From assembly GCF_026011715.1 (NCBI RefSeq), contig NZ_BRVM01000007.1, positions 57,678-121,677 on the forward strand: 64,000 nt of DNA, written 5' to 3'. The position numbers and the translations under genes are program-made. Positions within the stretch are counted from its first letter, which is position 1; every line of letters starts with the position of its first letter. The DNA comes from Cytobacillus sp. NCCP-133. GTDB lineage: Bacteria > Bacillota > Bacilli > Bacillales > Cytobacillaceae. Shown piece after piece: positions 57,639 to 64,000 of the stretch. The notes under the pieces are model-generated. The model did no database searches and had not been told where the DNA came from. It was given only the letters and a program-made list of their open reading frames with translations.

Positions 57639-58016
57639 TTAGAACCAGCGGCAGCCGCAGAATCCTCTGTGTCTTCTGCGGTCATCCTCTGCCCCGCGTC
57701 TGCGTCGGCAGCCTCTTCCAGAACCGGCTAAATCCCTATTAAACCATAGATCTCCAGCACCAGCTACTCTGTCACGATGATGCCTTCTGCGATCATCTTC
57801 TGCTCCGCCAACTTTATCTCCACATCCGCAATGTCTTCCTCGTCTGTCCTTAACACCTGCAATATCGTCATCACGGTGATGTTTTCTGCGTCTGTCTTCA
57901 GCACCAGCTACATCATCGCGTCGTCTATCATCTTCTTCTCTGACAATGACTCTGTCAGCACGAATTTCTACTTCATCTGCATTAATCTCAAATCGTCTTC
58001 TCCAATCTCTAGACAT
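57639..58016 (-). CDS. Arg/Asp/His-rich low-complexity protein
   Basis: A 125-residue protein made of degenerate repeats such as AGAEDRRRKHHRDDD and GAEDDRRRHHRD, with a few Cys/Gly (HCGCG, GFCGCRWF). The N-terminal about 30 residues (INADEVEIRADRVIVREEDD) are less repetitive. AAAGGGGG lies 7 nt before ATG 58016; the frame upstream has no site. Alternating basic and acidic low-complexity sequence is seen in spore-coat or exosporium proteins, and this host makes spores, but the link is inference. The CDS has strong codon repetition, so copy-number change is likely. Confidence 0.6.
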   Translation of the reverse strand: MSRDWRRRFEINADEVEIRADRVIVREEDDRRRDDVAGAEDRRRKHHRDDDIAGVKDRRGRHCGCGDKVGGAEDDRRRHHRDRVAGAGDLWFNRDLAGSGRGCRRRRGAEDDRRRHRGFCGCRWF

Positions 58017-58116
58017 TCCAATACCCCCTTTCTTTCTTGATACTATAGAATATGTACACAAACTGTTTTCCGCATGGACAAATCCCCATTCTGTTTGAAT
58101 TTGTGCATGTCAAATA

Positions 58117-58302
58117 AGAAATGCGCAATCGCCTTGCCCACGAAGGAACGCAGACTAAGAACGCCACGTCCTGTGGCAACGTCTGCATGACCCCATCCTG
58201 GTGGCCTCAAGCGGGCCTCACGGAAAGGCGTTCTTTGCCTTTTTGAGAGGACCGACGTGTGACTTCAGGGAGGCAGTCGCTGAAGCTAGACAGTTATCGA
58301 CG
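58117..58302. repeat. About 190-bp structured dispersed repeat element B
   Basis: GC-rich intergenic block with long-range pairing: GCAGAC (58150-58155) with GTCTGC (58181-58186), and AAGAACGCC (58157-58165) with GGCGTTCTT (58227-58235). The second pair starts inside the first stem's loop, so the two would form a pseudoknot. CCAC-GTCCT-GTGG is another hairpin. The block has the same wording as repeats I recall from other Bacillus genomes (CCTGTGGCAACGTCTGC, GGCCTCAAGCGGGCCTCACG) and ends with GCTGAAGCTAGACAGTTATCG. Non-coding. Confidence 0.7.
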
Positions 58303-58328
58303 TTCAAAAATTTATCTTATCTTTTAAA

Positions 58329-58366
58329 TCAAAAAAACTTCTTTCCTGGTTAGGAGAGAAGTTGTT
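58329..58366 (-). terminator. Terminator of the STAS-domain gene
   Basis: AACTTCTCTCCT pairs with AGGAAAGAAGTT (one mismatch), followed by seven T on the minus strand. Confidence 0.8.
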
Positions 58367-58373
58367 AAGTCAG

Positions 58374-58835
58374 CTATATTTTTTGAAATACAAGTTTGTT
58401 GATTTTCATCAGATGCATTAAAGCCGCCTGGAAAGTTGCATGTGTTTCTGCATTCAGCTCAATGCCAGACAGGACAATTTCCTTTATCAGCTGCGGGGTC
58501 ATGCCAACAAAATAAGGTTTTACCCCCATTAGATTAATCGATTCAGTCAAATTTTTGATTTGCTGGCCTAATTCTACCAGGCACATTCTCTCAATTCGAT
58601 CAATTGTAATATCGGTAAAATCAATAATGGCGAATTCGACATCATGGTCCTTAATATAATTCAGGATCTTGACTGTAATCTTTTCAAACCTTTCTGCCAT
58701 CAGAAGGCCTGTAATAGGCACCAAAATCGTTTTGGGGACAATGGATGGAATAATTGGGGCAGTCATATCGGCAATTGCTGCTTCGTATTCCTCCACCCTT
58801 CTCTCCAGAGTTTTTATATACTCATCTTTATTCAT
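58374..58835 (-). CDS. STAS domain protein (RsbR/RsbS-like)
   Basis: A 153-residue protein with a short N-terminal coiled coil (about 1-25) and a STAS domain (about 30-145; PKTILVPITGLLMAERFEKIT and FAIIDFTDITIDR). It resembles the C-terminal half of RsbR co-antagonists of the stressosome. The Ser/Thr phosphosite in the usual DxSG context is replaced by FTDIT, so phosphorylation may be altered or lost. GAGGAGA precedes ATG. A second RsbR-type protein is at 62207. It may take part in sigma-B signalling. Confidence 0.78.
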   Translation of the reverse strand: MNKDEYIKTLERRVEEYEAAIADMTAPIIPSIVPKTILVPITGLLMAERFEKITVKILNYIKDHDVEFAIIDFTDITIDRIERMCLVELGQQIKNLTESINLMGVKPYFVGMTPQLIKEIVLSGIELNAETHATFQAALMHLMKINKLVFQKI

Positions 58836-58896
58836 AGAAGCTTCTCCTCGATCGTTAGTCCAATTTCAGGGTGGGGGAACTTATTTAGAATCCGGA

Positions 58897-59271
58897 CTAG
58901 AATAATTTATTGTTTATTTTCTCTTCGTAATTTTTAAAAATGGATGAATTCGTATTTTGCCTTCTTTTTGACATTATGCTATTAAACCGAAGCATTTTTT
59001 CATTCAGCTTCTGCTGAAGTTCTTTCTTCTCTTCACTGTTATTGCACTTTTTAATTAAGTCTTCGATCGTTAGCATTTCTTGCTTCATTTGGCTTTCTTC
59101 CTCAGTATAGCCTGCATTTTTCAGAATACGGTATGCCATCCTCAGATTTTCCGGCACTGATGCTAAATCATCGAAAGGCATTGGTTTGCCGTAGCCGGGC
59201 AAGTTTTCAAATTCTCCATTCTTGTATGCCCTTTTAATCCGGTCCTCCGAAATAATGGTAAACAAGTCCAT
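58897..59271 (-). CDS. DUF1992 domain-containing protein
   Basis: A 124-residue protein of DUF1992 (DnaJ homologue subfamily C member 28 family). The signature EDRIKRAYKNGEFENLPGYGKPM lies at about residues 9-31, followed by a helical region with RMAYRILKNAGYTEEE. There is no J-domain. Function in bacteria is unknown. GGGGGAACTGAACG precedes ATG. Monocistronic. Confidence 0.87.
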   Translation of the reverse strand: MDLFTIISEDRIKRAYKNGEFENLPGYGKPMPFDDLASVPENLRMAYRILKNAGYTEEESQMKQEMLTIEDLIKKCNNSEEKKELQQKLNEKMLRFNSIMSKRRQNTNSSIFKNYEEKINNKLF

Positions 59272-59361
59272 ACGTTCAGTTCCCCCTTTACATAGTTTGT
59301 TTCCTCTAATTATATAGATTAGACGCTGTTAATTAAAGTAATTATATGTTAGGGCTATGCG

Positions 59362-59389
59362 GAAAAAGAGGAAGCTCTTACTTCCTCCG
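59362..59389 (-). terminator. Terminator of the selenoprotein peroxiredoxin gene
   Basis: GAGGAAG pairs with CTTCCTC (59368-59387), followed by TTTTTCC on the minus strand. Confidence 0.8.
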
Positions 59390-59390
59390 T

Positions 59391-59978
59391 CTATATTTTC
59401 CCTATTAAATTCGGATCCCGGATGACTCCCGGCTGACCCGGCTGCCAATTTGCAGGCACTCCCTGCCCTGTCTGCTGCGCAAATTGAACTCCCTGCAGGA
59501 TTCTAACATGTTCATGAAGGTTACGTCCAACTTCCCCAGGATAAATTAATTTTGCAGCGATCACTCCATTTGGATCAATAAAAACAGAAGCTCTTACAGC
59601 TGCACCCGACTTTTCATCAAGTACCCGGTAGGCTCTGCTGATGCCATGTGTTCGATCGCTCACCATTGGATAGTTTACTTTTTTTAATGAAGGAGATGTT
59701 TCCTTAAATACTTTATGAGCGTATACACTATCCGTGCTAATGGACATCACTTCACAATTAAGTGCTTTTAAATATGGCTGAACAGCGGCGACCGCCGCCA
59801 ATTCTGTTGGTCAGACAAAGGTAAAGTCGCTTGGATAAAAAAAAAGCAATACCCATTTTCCCTTATAATTCTCCAGATTCACTTTCTTTATTTGGCTGTC
59901 TATAATGGCATCCGCTATGAATATGGGAGCACGATCTCCTCGTCCGGCACAAAAACCGGCCTCACTTTGCCCATTCAT
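59391..59978 (-). CDS. Selenoprotein peroxiredoxin (AhpC/Prx family, in-frame TGA = Sec56)
   Basis: A 195-residue peroxiredoxin if codon 56 (TGA, 59811-59813) is read as selenocysteine. The frame from ATG 59978 (GGGAGGG 8 nt upstream) gives a thioredoxin-fold start with [28 protein letters not shown], then U, then [12 protein letters not shown]. Sec56 is exactly at the peroxidatic position (usual FTFVCPTE). The rest is an intact AhpC-like chain with [20 protein letters not shown] and a C-terminal PANWQPGQ where a resolving cysteine is absent. A SECIS-like hairpin follows the TGA. A conventional gene finder would report only codons after the TGA, from about 59801. It probably reduces peroxides with thioredoxin-type donors. 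Confidence 0.88.
59771..59813 (-). promoter_or_regulatory. Bacterial SECIS element
   Basis: Directly after the UGA on the mRNA comes a 17-nt lead, then the apical loop GGUC closed by CGGC/GCCG, with an outer stem AACAG/CUGUU and an AAUUGG bulge. E. coli fdhF has the same GGUC loop about 18 nt after its UGA. The loop G and U are the SelB contacts. Confidence 0.8.
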
Positions 59979-60141
59979 TCACGATTCCCTCCCTTCAGCC
60001 TTCCTCTTCTGCTTTATATAAATATGCACATGAAGGAAAATATGAACGTAAAAAGAATGAAATTAGCTTCCATACATAGTCCTTAACCGCAGGGGAAAAA
60101 TAGTAAAAGATCGCAATTCTACTGAAGAAAGGGGCATGATC

Positions 60142-60330
60142 ATGTCACGTGGAGTACATTTCAACCATAAAAGAAAGCATCATCCAGGGAACTTCCCAGA
60201 ACTTACAATGGTAGAACAGCATACAACCGAAGCACAAGAAGACGAGGAATTAATTGTAACCCAGGAATCATTTAAAAACCGTTTTGAAGAAGATGAAGCA
60301 AAAGAGCTTGAGGATCGTGCAAAAGAATAA
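60142..60330 (+). CDS. Small charged hypothetical protein
   Basis: A 62-residue hydrophilic protein with a basic His/Lys-rich N-terminus (HFNHKRKHHPGNFPEL) and an acidic helical C-terminus (EEDEAKELEDRAKE). ATG 60142 follows AAAGGGG by 7 nt; an ATG two codons upstream is closer to the site. There is no known family to my knowledge. It has a good terminator. Short charged proteins of this kind are frequent in Bacillaceae and sometimes spore-associated, but nothing here proves it. Confidence 0.65.
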   Translation: MSRGVHFNHKRKHHPGNFPELTMVEQHTTEAQEDEELIVTQESFKNRFEEDEAKELEDRAKE

Positions 60331-60334
60331 GATT

Positions 60335-60368
60335 TAGGGTCTGAATCACTTCAGACCCATTTTTTTAT
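60335..60368. terminator. Bidirectional terminator next to hutH
   Basis: GGGTCTGAA pairs with TTCAGACCC (60337-60358) with a 4-nt loop and T runs. Confidence 0.85.
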
Positions 60369-61858
60369 ATTGCTTCAATATCAATATTTTTAAGCCAGAA
60401 TGCACAAGCTTCAATGTCTTTCGAAAAAATACGGTCTTTTGTAATGGAAGACACAATTTTTCGGGCCTCATCATAGAATTTTTTCGTTTTATCTGCCATT
60501 TTATCTGGCCCTCTGTGTTCAGCAGCCTGCAATGCGCAAATCAATTCAATGGCCAGGACTTTGTTTACATTCTGGATAATCTGATAAGCATGCCTTGAAC
60601 CAATTGTCCCCATACTTACATGATCCTCCTGATTAGCAGAAGATGGGATGGAGTCCACACTAGCAGGATGGGCAAGCGTCTTATTTTCGGAAACAAGAGA
60701 GGCTGCAACATACTGCATAATCATAGCGCCTGATTGCAGGCCTGGCTCAGGGCTTAAAAATGGCGGCAGATCACTAAGCTGGGGATTTACAAGCCTTTCG
60801 ATCCGGCGCTCTGAAATATTAGCAAGCTCCGCAACAGCAATTTTCATAAAATCCATTGCGAGTGCGATTGGCTGCCCGTGGAAATTCCCTCCCGAAATAA
60901 CGCTTTCTCCGTTATCAAAAATAAGGGGATTATCTGTTGCTGCATTCATCTCAATTTCAAGCTTTTCTTTTACATAATCAAGCGCCTGCCAGGAAGCACC
61001 ATGCACTTGAGGAATACAGCGGATGGAATAGGCATCCTGAACGCGAATTTCTCCCTGCCTGGTAATCAGGCTGCTTCCTGAGAGGTACTCCCGCACTCTC
61101 CTTGCAGTATCCACCTGCTGCTTATAGCCTCTTGCCTGATGGACATTTTCATCAAAGGCATCGATAATACCGTTCAGACCTTCCATTGTCACAGCGGCAA
61201 TCAACTCACTTTGATAAGCCAATCTTTCTGCTTCAAGATAGGCGACCACACCCATTGCCGTCATAGCCTGCGTGCCGTTGATCAGGGCCAGGCCTTCCTT
61301 GGCTTCCAGTACTAAAGGTGAAATCCCTTCCTCCTCCAGCACTTCTATAGCTGGTTTCCTTTCCCCTTTGTAAAATACCTCTCCCTCACCAAGCAGCACG
61401 AGTGCCAAATGGGAAAGGGGCGCCAAATCGCCGCTTGCTCCCAGCGAACCCTGCTGAGGAATGACCGGATGGATATTTTTATTAACCAGTTCAAGCAATG
61501 TTTCAATTAACACCGGGCGAACTCCTGAGAACCCTTTTAATAATGCGTTGGCTCTTAAAAGCAGCATCGCCCGGGATACAGATTCAGGAAATGATTCTCC
61601 AACTCCGCATGCATGAGAGCGGATCAAATTTAACTGAAGGTCCTGAACATCTCCCTGGTCAATCCGCACATCGCTGAATTTTCCAAATCCTGTATTGATG
61701 CCATAAACCACTTTTTCTTCACTGACAATCTTCTTAACGGCTGTATGGCTGTTTTTTACACTTTTCATACTCTCTTCAGAGGCAGCAACTCTTTCTCCTT
61801 CAAATAAAACTCTTTTAATTTCATTCAGCGTAAGCTGGTTTCCGTTCAAGGTAACCAT
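60365..61858 (-). CDS. hutH: Histidine ammonia-lyase
   Basis: A 497-residue enzyme that deaminates L-histidine to urocanate, first step of histidine breakdown. The MIO cofactor forms from Ala141-Ser142-Gly143 in [26 protein letters not shown] (about 52-62), [11 protein letters not shown] and [10 protein letters not shown] are conserved. The start is set at ATG 61858 (MVTLNG as in B. subtilis, GGGAGGG 8 nt upstream). An in-frame ATG at 61912 also has a perfect GGAGG site and would add 18 residues. No other hut gene is in the window after it. A terminator hairpin in the leader suggests attenuation. Confidence 0.93.
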   Translation of the reverse strand: MVTLNGNQLTLNEIKRVLFEGERVAASEESMKSVKNSHTAVKKIVSEEKVVYGINTGFGKFSDVRIDQGDVQDLQLNLIRSHACGVGESFPESVSRAMLLLRANALLKGFSGVRPVLIETLLELVNKNIHPVIPQQGSLGASGDLAPLSHLALVLLGEGEVFYKGERKPAIEVLEEEGISPLVLEAKEGLALINGTQAMTAMGVVAYLEAERLAYQSELIAAVTMEGLNGIIDAFDENVHQARGYKQQVDTARRVREYLSGSSLITRQGEIRVQDAYSIRCIPQVHGASWQALDYVKEKLEIEMNAATDNPLIFDNGESVISGGNFHGQPIALAMDFMKIAVAELANISERRIERLVNPQLSDLPPFLSPEPGLQSGAMIMQYVAASLVSENKTLAHPASVDSIPSSANQEDHVSMGTIGSRHAYQIIQNVNKVLAIELICALQAAEHRGPDKMADKTKKFYDEARKIVSSITKDRIFSKDIEACAFWLKNIDIEAI

Positions 61859-61946
61859 TTTATTTTCCCTCCCATACATTAAAGTCATCGCAGATCCTGT
61901 TAAATTTTCCATTTCATATCCTCCCCGGTACATTAGCGAGATAAAG

Positions 61947-61991
61947 AAAAGGCTGTATCTCAAACAAGGGTTTGAAATACAGCCTTTTTAA
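61947..61991 (-). terminator. Leader terminator upstream of hutH
   Basis: A 19-bp stem with one mismatch, AAAAGGCTGTAT...CAAAC against its complement, 4-nt loop, followed by TTTTCTTTA on the minus strand. It lies between the hutH promoter and start codon, so it must be bypassed for expression. Confidence 0.75.
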
Positions 61992-62069
61992 AAGATTTAT
62001 TCGCAGTGTGATTTTGTTGGTACTTCATCATCATCAGTCCAATATCAATATATTTTCAGAATATAATTA

Positions 62070-62099
62070 ATTTTATGTGTCAAAGTGGATATTTGTCAA
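62070..62099 (-). promoter_or_regulatory. hutH promoter
   Basis: TTGACA (62094-62099) and TAAAAT (62070-62075) on the minus strand are 18 bp apart. The transcript would reach the leader terminator after about 75 nt. Confidence 0.65.
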
Positions 62100-62169
62100 T
62101 CACTTTTTTACCATATTTTAACATATTAGAATGGTAGAATGGTAATACAGTAAAGGATTTTTACAAAAA

Positions 62170-62200
62170 GAAAAAGCCGGCACGCGCATCCAGCTTCTTA
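62170..62200 (-). terminator. Terminator of the RsbR-like gene
   Basis: AGCTGG pairs with CCGGCT (one wobble) around a 9-nt loop, followed by TTTTTC on the minus strand. Confidence 0.55.
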
Positions 62201-62206
62201 CAAATC

Positions 62207-63058
62207 CTATTCTTCCTTTTCAAAGCCTTTTCTTTTAAAAGCATGTTTTAATGTACTATACGTATCAATGCCGGTGAAATCCAAACCAAGCTGGATGGAA
62301 GTCTGGGCAACCTCAGGCCGAATGCCTGAAATGGTTGATTTTACACCCAGCAGCTTTAACCCGGCGGTTAATGAGAATATTTGATGGGCAACCATTGTAT
62401 CAATTATGGGAACTCCCGATAAATCAATGAAAAGATGCTCAATATTTTCCTTCGCGCATTTTTGGGGTATTTGTTCAAGAAGCTTTTGGGCCCGCTCTGT
62501 GTCGATATTGCCAATCAGCGGCAAAACTGCAGTCGAATCTTTAATAGGAATAACCGGTGCCCCCAGCTCGTTAATTAGATTTTGCTGGGCTACAAGCCTT
62601 CTATTTGTTAGGTTATAATATTTCTCCGTAAACTTATTGATGAGTTTATCGAAAGCTGAATTAATAATCGAGCTCCACTTTAATACATCGGCTGTTGTCA
62701 CTTGATCCTGATTTTCTTTGATATACATCTGTACAAATTCCCAGAACGTTTCCCTGACATGGCTTAATGCTTCTAGGACTTCGAAAATGGGCGTATTAGA
62801 ATCAATTCTGCTTTCAGCAACAGTACTGGACCACTTTTCCATATTCTCTTTGAACACATCTTCGTCCTCAAGCAAAATTGTAGAAACTGTGTAATTAGTA
62901 AAGGCGTTTTGCTCCCTCAGCAAGTTCTCATATGCCGGGTCTGCATCTGCAGAGTAAATGGAATTTCTCTGCTTCTCTCTTGTTAAAAGCCACTTATCCG
63001 TTATGTTTTTTGAATTTGCTTGAATAAAGTCATATAGCTTTTTGTTTTTTGAATCCAT
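62207..63058 (-). CDS. RsbR-type stressosome/STAS protein
   Basis: A 283-residue protein with an N-terminal helical sensor domain (about 1-155, globin-like RsbR fold) and a C-terminal STAS domain (about 165-280). The STAS phosphosite region FIDLSGVPIIDTMVAHQIF carries Ser and Thr in the standard RsbR positions, and GIRPEVAQTSIQLGLDF is typical. AAGGTG lies before ATG 63058; the frame upstream to 63121 lacks a site. RsbR paralogues form the 1.8-MDa stressosome that activates sigma-B. The sigma-B-like promoters in the yfk region fit this system. Isolated gene with terminator. Confidence 0.85.
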   Translation of the reverse strand: MDSKNKKLYDFIQANSKNITDKWLLTREKQRNSIYSADADPAYENLLREQNAFTNYTVSTILLEDEDVFKENMEKWSSTVAESRIDSNTPIFEVLEALSHVRETFWEFVQMYIKENQDQVTTADVLKWSSIINSAFDKLINKFTEKYYNLTNRRLVAQQNLINELGAPVIPIKDSTAVLPLIGNIDTERAQKLLEQIPQKCAKENIEHLFIDLSGVPIIDTMVAHQIFSLTAGLKLLGVKSTISGIRPEVAQTSIQLGLDFTGIDTYSTLKHAFKRKGFEKEE

Positions 63059-63285
63059 GATTTCACCTTGTCTTTCCATTTGTAAAGATACTGTATGTAC
63101 CATTGTAGAATGAATGGTCAATAAATTGGAAGCAATACACCTTATAACTTTCTCATTCCTTATCTTTTTAAAACAGCAGGCTGTTTATATAAGATAGCCC
63201 CCTTATTACAAATTTTGAAGCTTTTCCGCTATACTGAGTAAGGATAGAAAAGGATTAAGAATTGCCTTAATTGAAAGGAGTTACT

Positions 63286-64000
63286 ATGAAATCAATTGTT
63301 CTTGCAGAAAAACCCAGCGTTGCACGTGAAATTGCAAGAGTGCTGGGCTGCCGGCAATCACATAAAAGCTATATCGAAGGCGATAAATATGTCGTGACTT
63401 GGGCTCTTGGCCATTTAATCGAGTTAAAGATGCCTGAGCACTATGACAGCAAATATAAAACATGGAAGCTCGAGGACCTGCCAATCATTCCTGACCAAAT
63501 GGGATTGAAGGTGATGAAGCAGACTAGCCACCAATATAGGGCCATCGAAAATCTGGCAAAGAGACAAGATATTAAAGAAATGATTATTGCGACGGACGCC
63601 GGACGGGAAGGTGAGCTTGTCGCGCGGTGGATACTGGATAAAATCCGCTGGAGAAAACCCATTAAGCGATTATGGATTTCCTCCGTTACAGACCGTGCCA
63701 TTCGCGATGGATTTAAAACGTTAAAACCCGGGAAACATTTTGATGACTTGTATGAATCCGCAGTCTGCCGTGCAGAGGCTGACTGGCTCATCGGCCTGAA
63801 TGTCACAAGGGCGCTTACAACGAAATATAAGGATCCTCTTTCCGCTGGAAGGGTGCAGACTCCGACTCTCGCACTCATTATGGAAAGGGAAAAAAGGATT
63901 CAAAAATTTGTTCCTAAAGAATACTGGACCATACACGGCCTGATAGGTCCCCTTCAGGCTGATTGGGAAAACAACGGGGAAAAGCGCCTTTTTTCAAAAG
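63286..64000 (+). CDS. topB: DNA topoisomerase III (partial)
   Basis: The first 238 residues of a type IA topoisomerase; the frame is open to the window end. The TOPRIM domain (about 1-150) begins MKSIVLAEKPSVAREIARVL and has the acidic motif IATDAGREGELVARW near residues 102-116. LSAGRVQTPTLALIMEREK (about 186-204) leads into the domain that holds the catalytic Tyr, which lies outside the window. GAAAGGAG precedes ATG. TopB decatenates replication intermediates. Strong family match; only truncated by the window edge. Confidence 0.93.
   Translation, partial: MKSIVLAEKPSVAREIARVLGCRQSHKSYIEGDKYVVTWALGHLIELKMPEHYDSKYKTWKLEDLPIIPDQMGLKVMKQTSHQYRAIENLAKRQDIKEMIIATDAGREGELVARWILDKIRWRKPIKRLWISSVTDRAIRDGFKTLKPGKHFDDLYESAVCRAEADWLIGLNVTRALTTKYKDPLSAGRVQTPTLALIMEREKRIQKFVPKEYWTIHGLIGPLQADWENNGEKRLFSK

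Noticed and set aside
59391-59801. Peroxiredoxin as a truncated gene starting after the TGA
   Set aside because: The part before the TGA is in frame, conserved in sequence and preceded by a perfect ribosome site, and the TGA falls on the catalytic residue with a SECIS-like hairpin after it. A simple nonsense mutation is less likely.

Overview
The window is a low-GC Gram-positive chromosome segment. Gene content and order (yfkAB, yfkD, chaA/yfkE, a yfkF-like MFS gene, yfkH, yfkK, yfkM, treR; lutABC-lctP-lutR; a sinI/sinR/sipW/tasA matrix locus; motAB; hutH) point to a Bacillus-like member of the Bacillaceae. The flavour is that of the Cytobacillus/Mesobacillus (former B. firmus) group, but the genus is an inference. 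It looks like ordinary chromosome. Mobile DNA is limited to a decayed IS110-family transposase end at the left edge and several dispersed non-coding repeats. No rRNA, tRNA or CRISPR was seen.

Layout. 0-4.6 kb: small genes, hemY, DoxX and a C45-type acyltransferase. 4.7-10.4 kb: the L-lactate module (lutABC, lctP, lutR) with two identical LutR-type operators and a cre-like site. 10.6-16.2 kb: glutathione peroxidase plus OhrR, VOC protein, AAA ATPase, SelO and a DUF1540 protein. 16.4-21 kb: an MMPL exporter and its coiled-coil partner, divergent from a TetR regulator. 21-29.7 kb: RlmCD, AlkA, PdaA, class I fumarase, DUF421, a YwrD-like gamma-glutamyltransferase and a YtxH stress protein. 29.8-42.7 kb: the yfk region with a ZosA-like P-type ATPase, candidate sigma-B promoters and an orphan treR. 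43-44 kb: mnmH (selU). 44.3-49.7 kb: the biofilm locus. 49.7-53.4 kb: psuG/psuK and an AGCS symporter. 53.8-60.3 kb: MarR/MFS pair, motAB, a low-complexity protein, STAS and DUF1992 proteins and a peroxiredoxin. 60.4-64 kb: hutH, an RsbR-like protein and the start of topB.

Two results stand out. First, the peroxiredoxin gene at 59391-59978 is read through an in-frame TGA that sits exactly at the peroxidatic cysteine position (FTFV-U-PTE). It is followed at the right distance by a hairpin with a GGUC loop that resembles a bacterial SECIS. This is best read as a selenoprotein, and mnmH in the same window fits a selenium-using host. Second, the 44.3-49.5 kb locus joins a SinR-like repressor, a convergent SinI-like antirepressor preceded by a c-di-GMP-I (GEMM) riboswitch and a perfect 0A box, an operon of sipW, a TasA/CalY-type fibre protein and a second TasA-like protein carrying a (DPPGDG)n stalk and an LPNTA sorting signal, and a divergent operon of a second SinR/SlrR-like gene with a class D sortase. 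SinR-type GTTCTTT boxes fill the shared promoter region. Together these suggest matrix fibres anchored to the wall by a sortase and controlled by c-di-GMP and Spo0A.

Intergenic DNA is also unusual. Three arrays of short degenerate repeats (near 3.3, 23.4 and 51.8 kb) have different core words but the same 20-21 bp period. Larger structured repeats near 36.8, 53.5 and 58.2 kb look like dispersed Bacillaceae elements.
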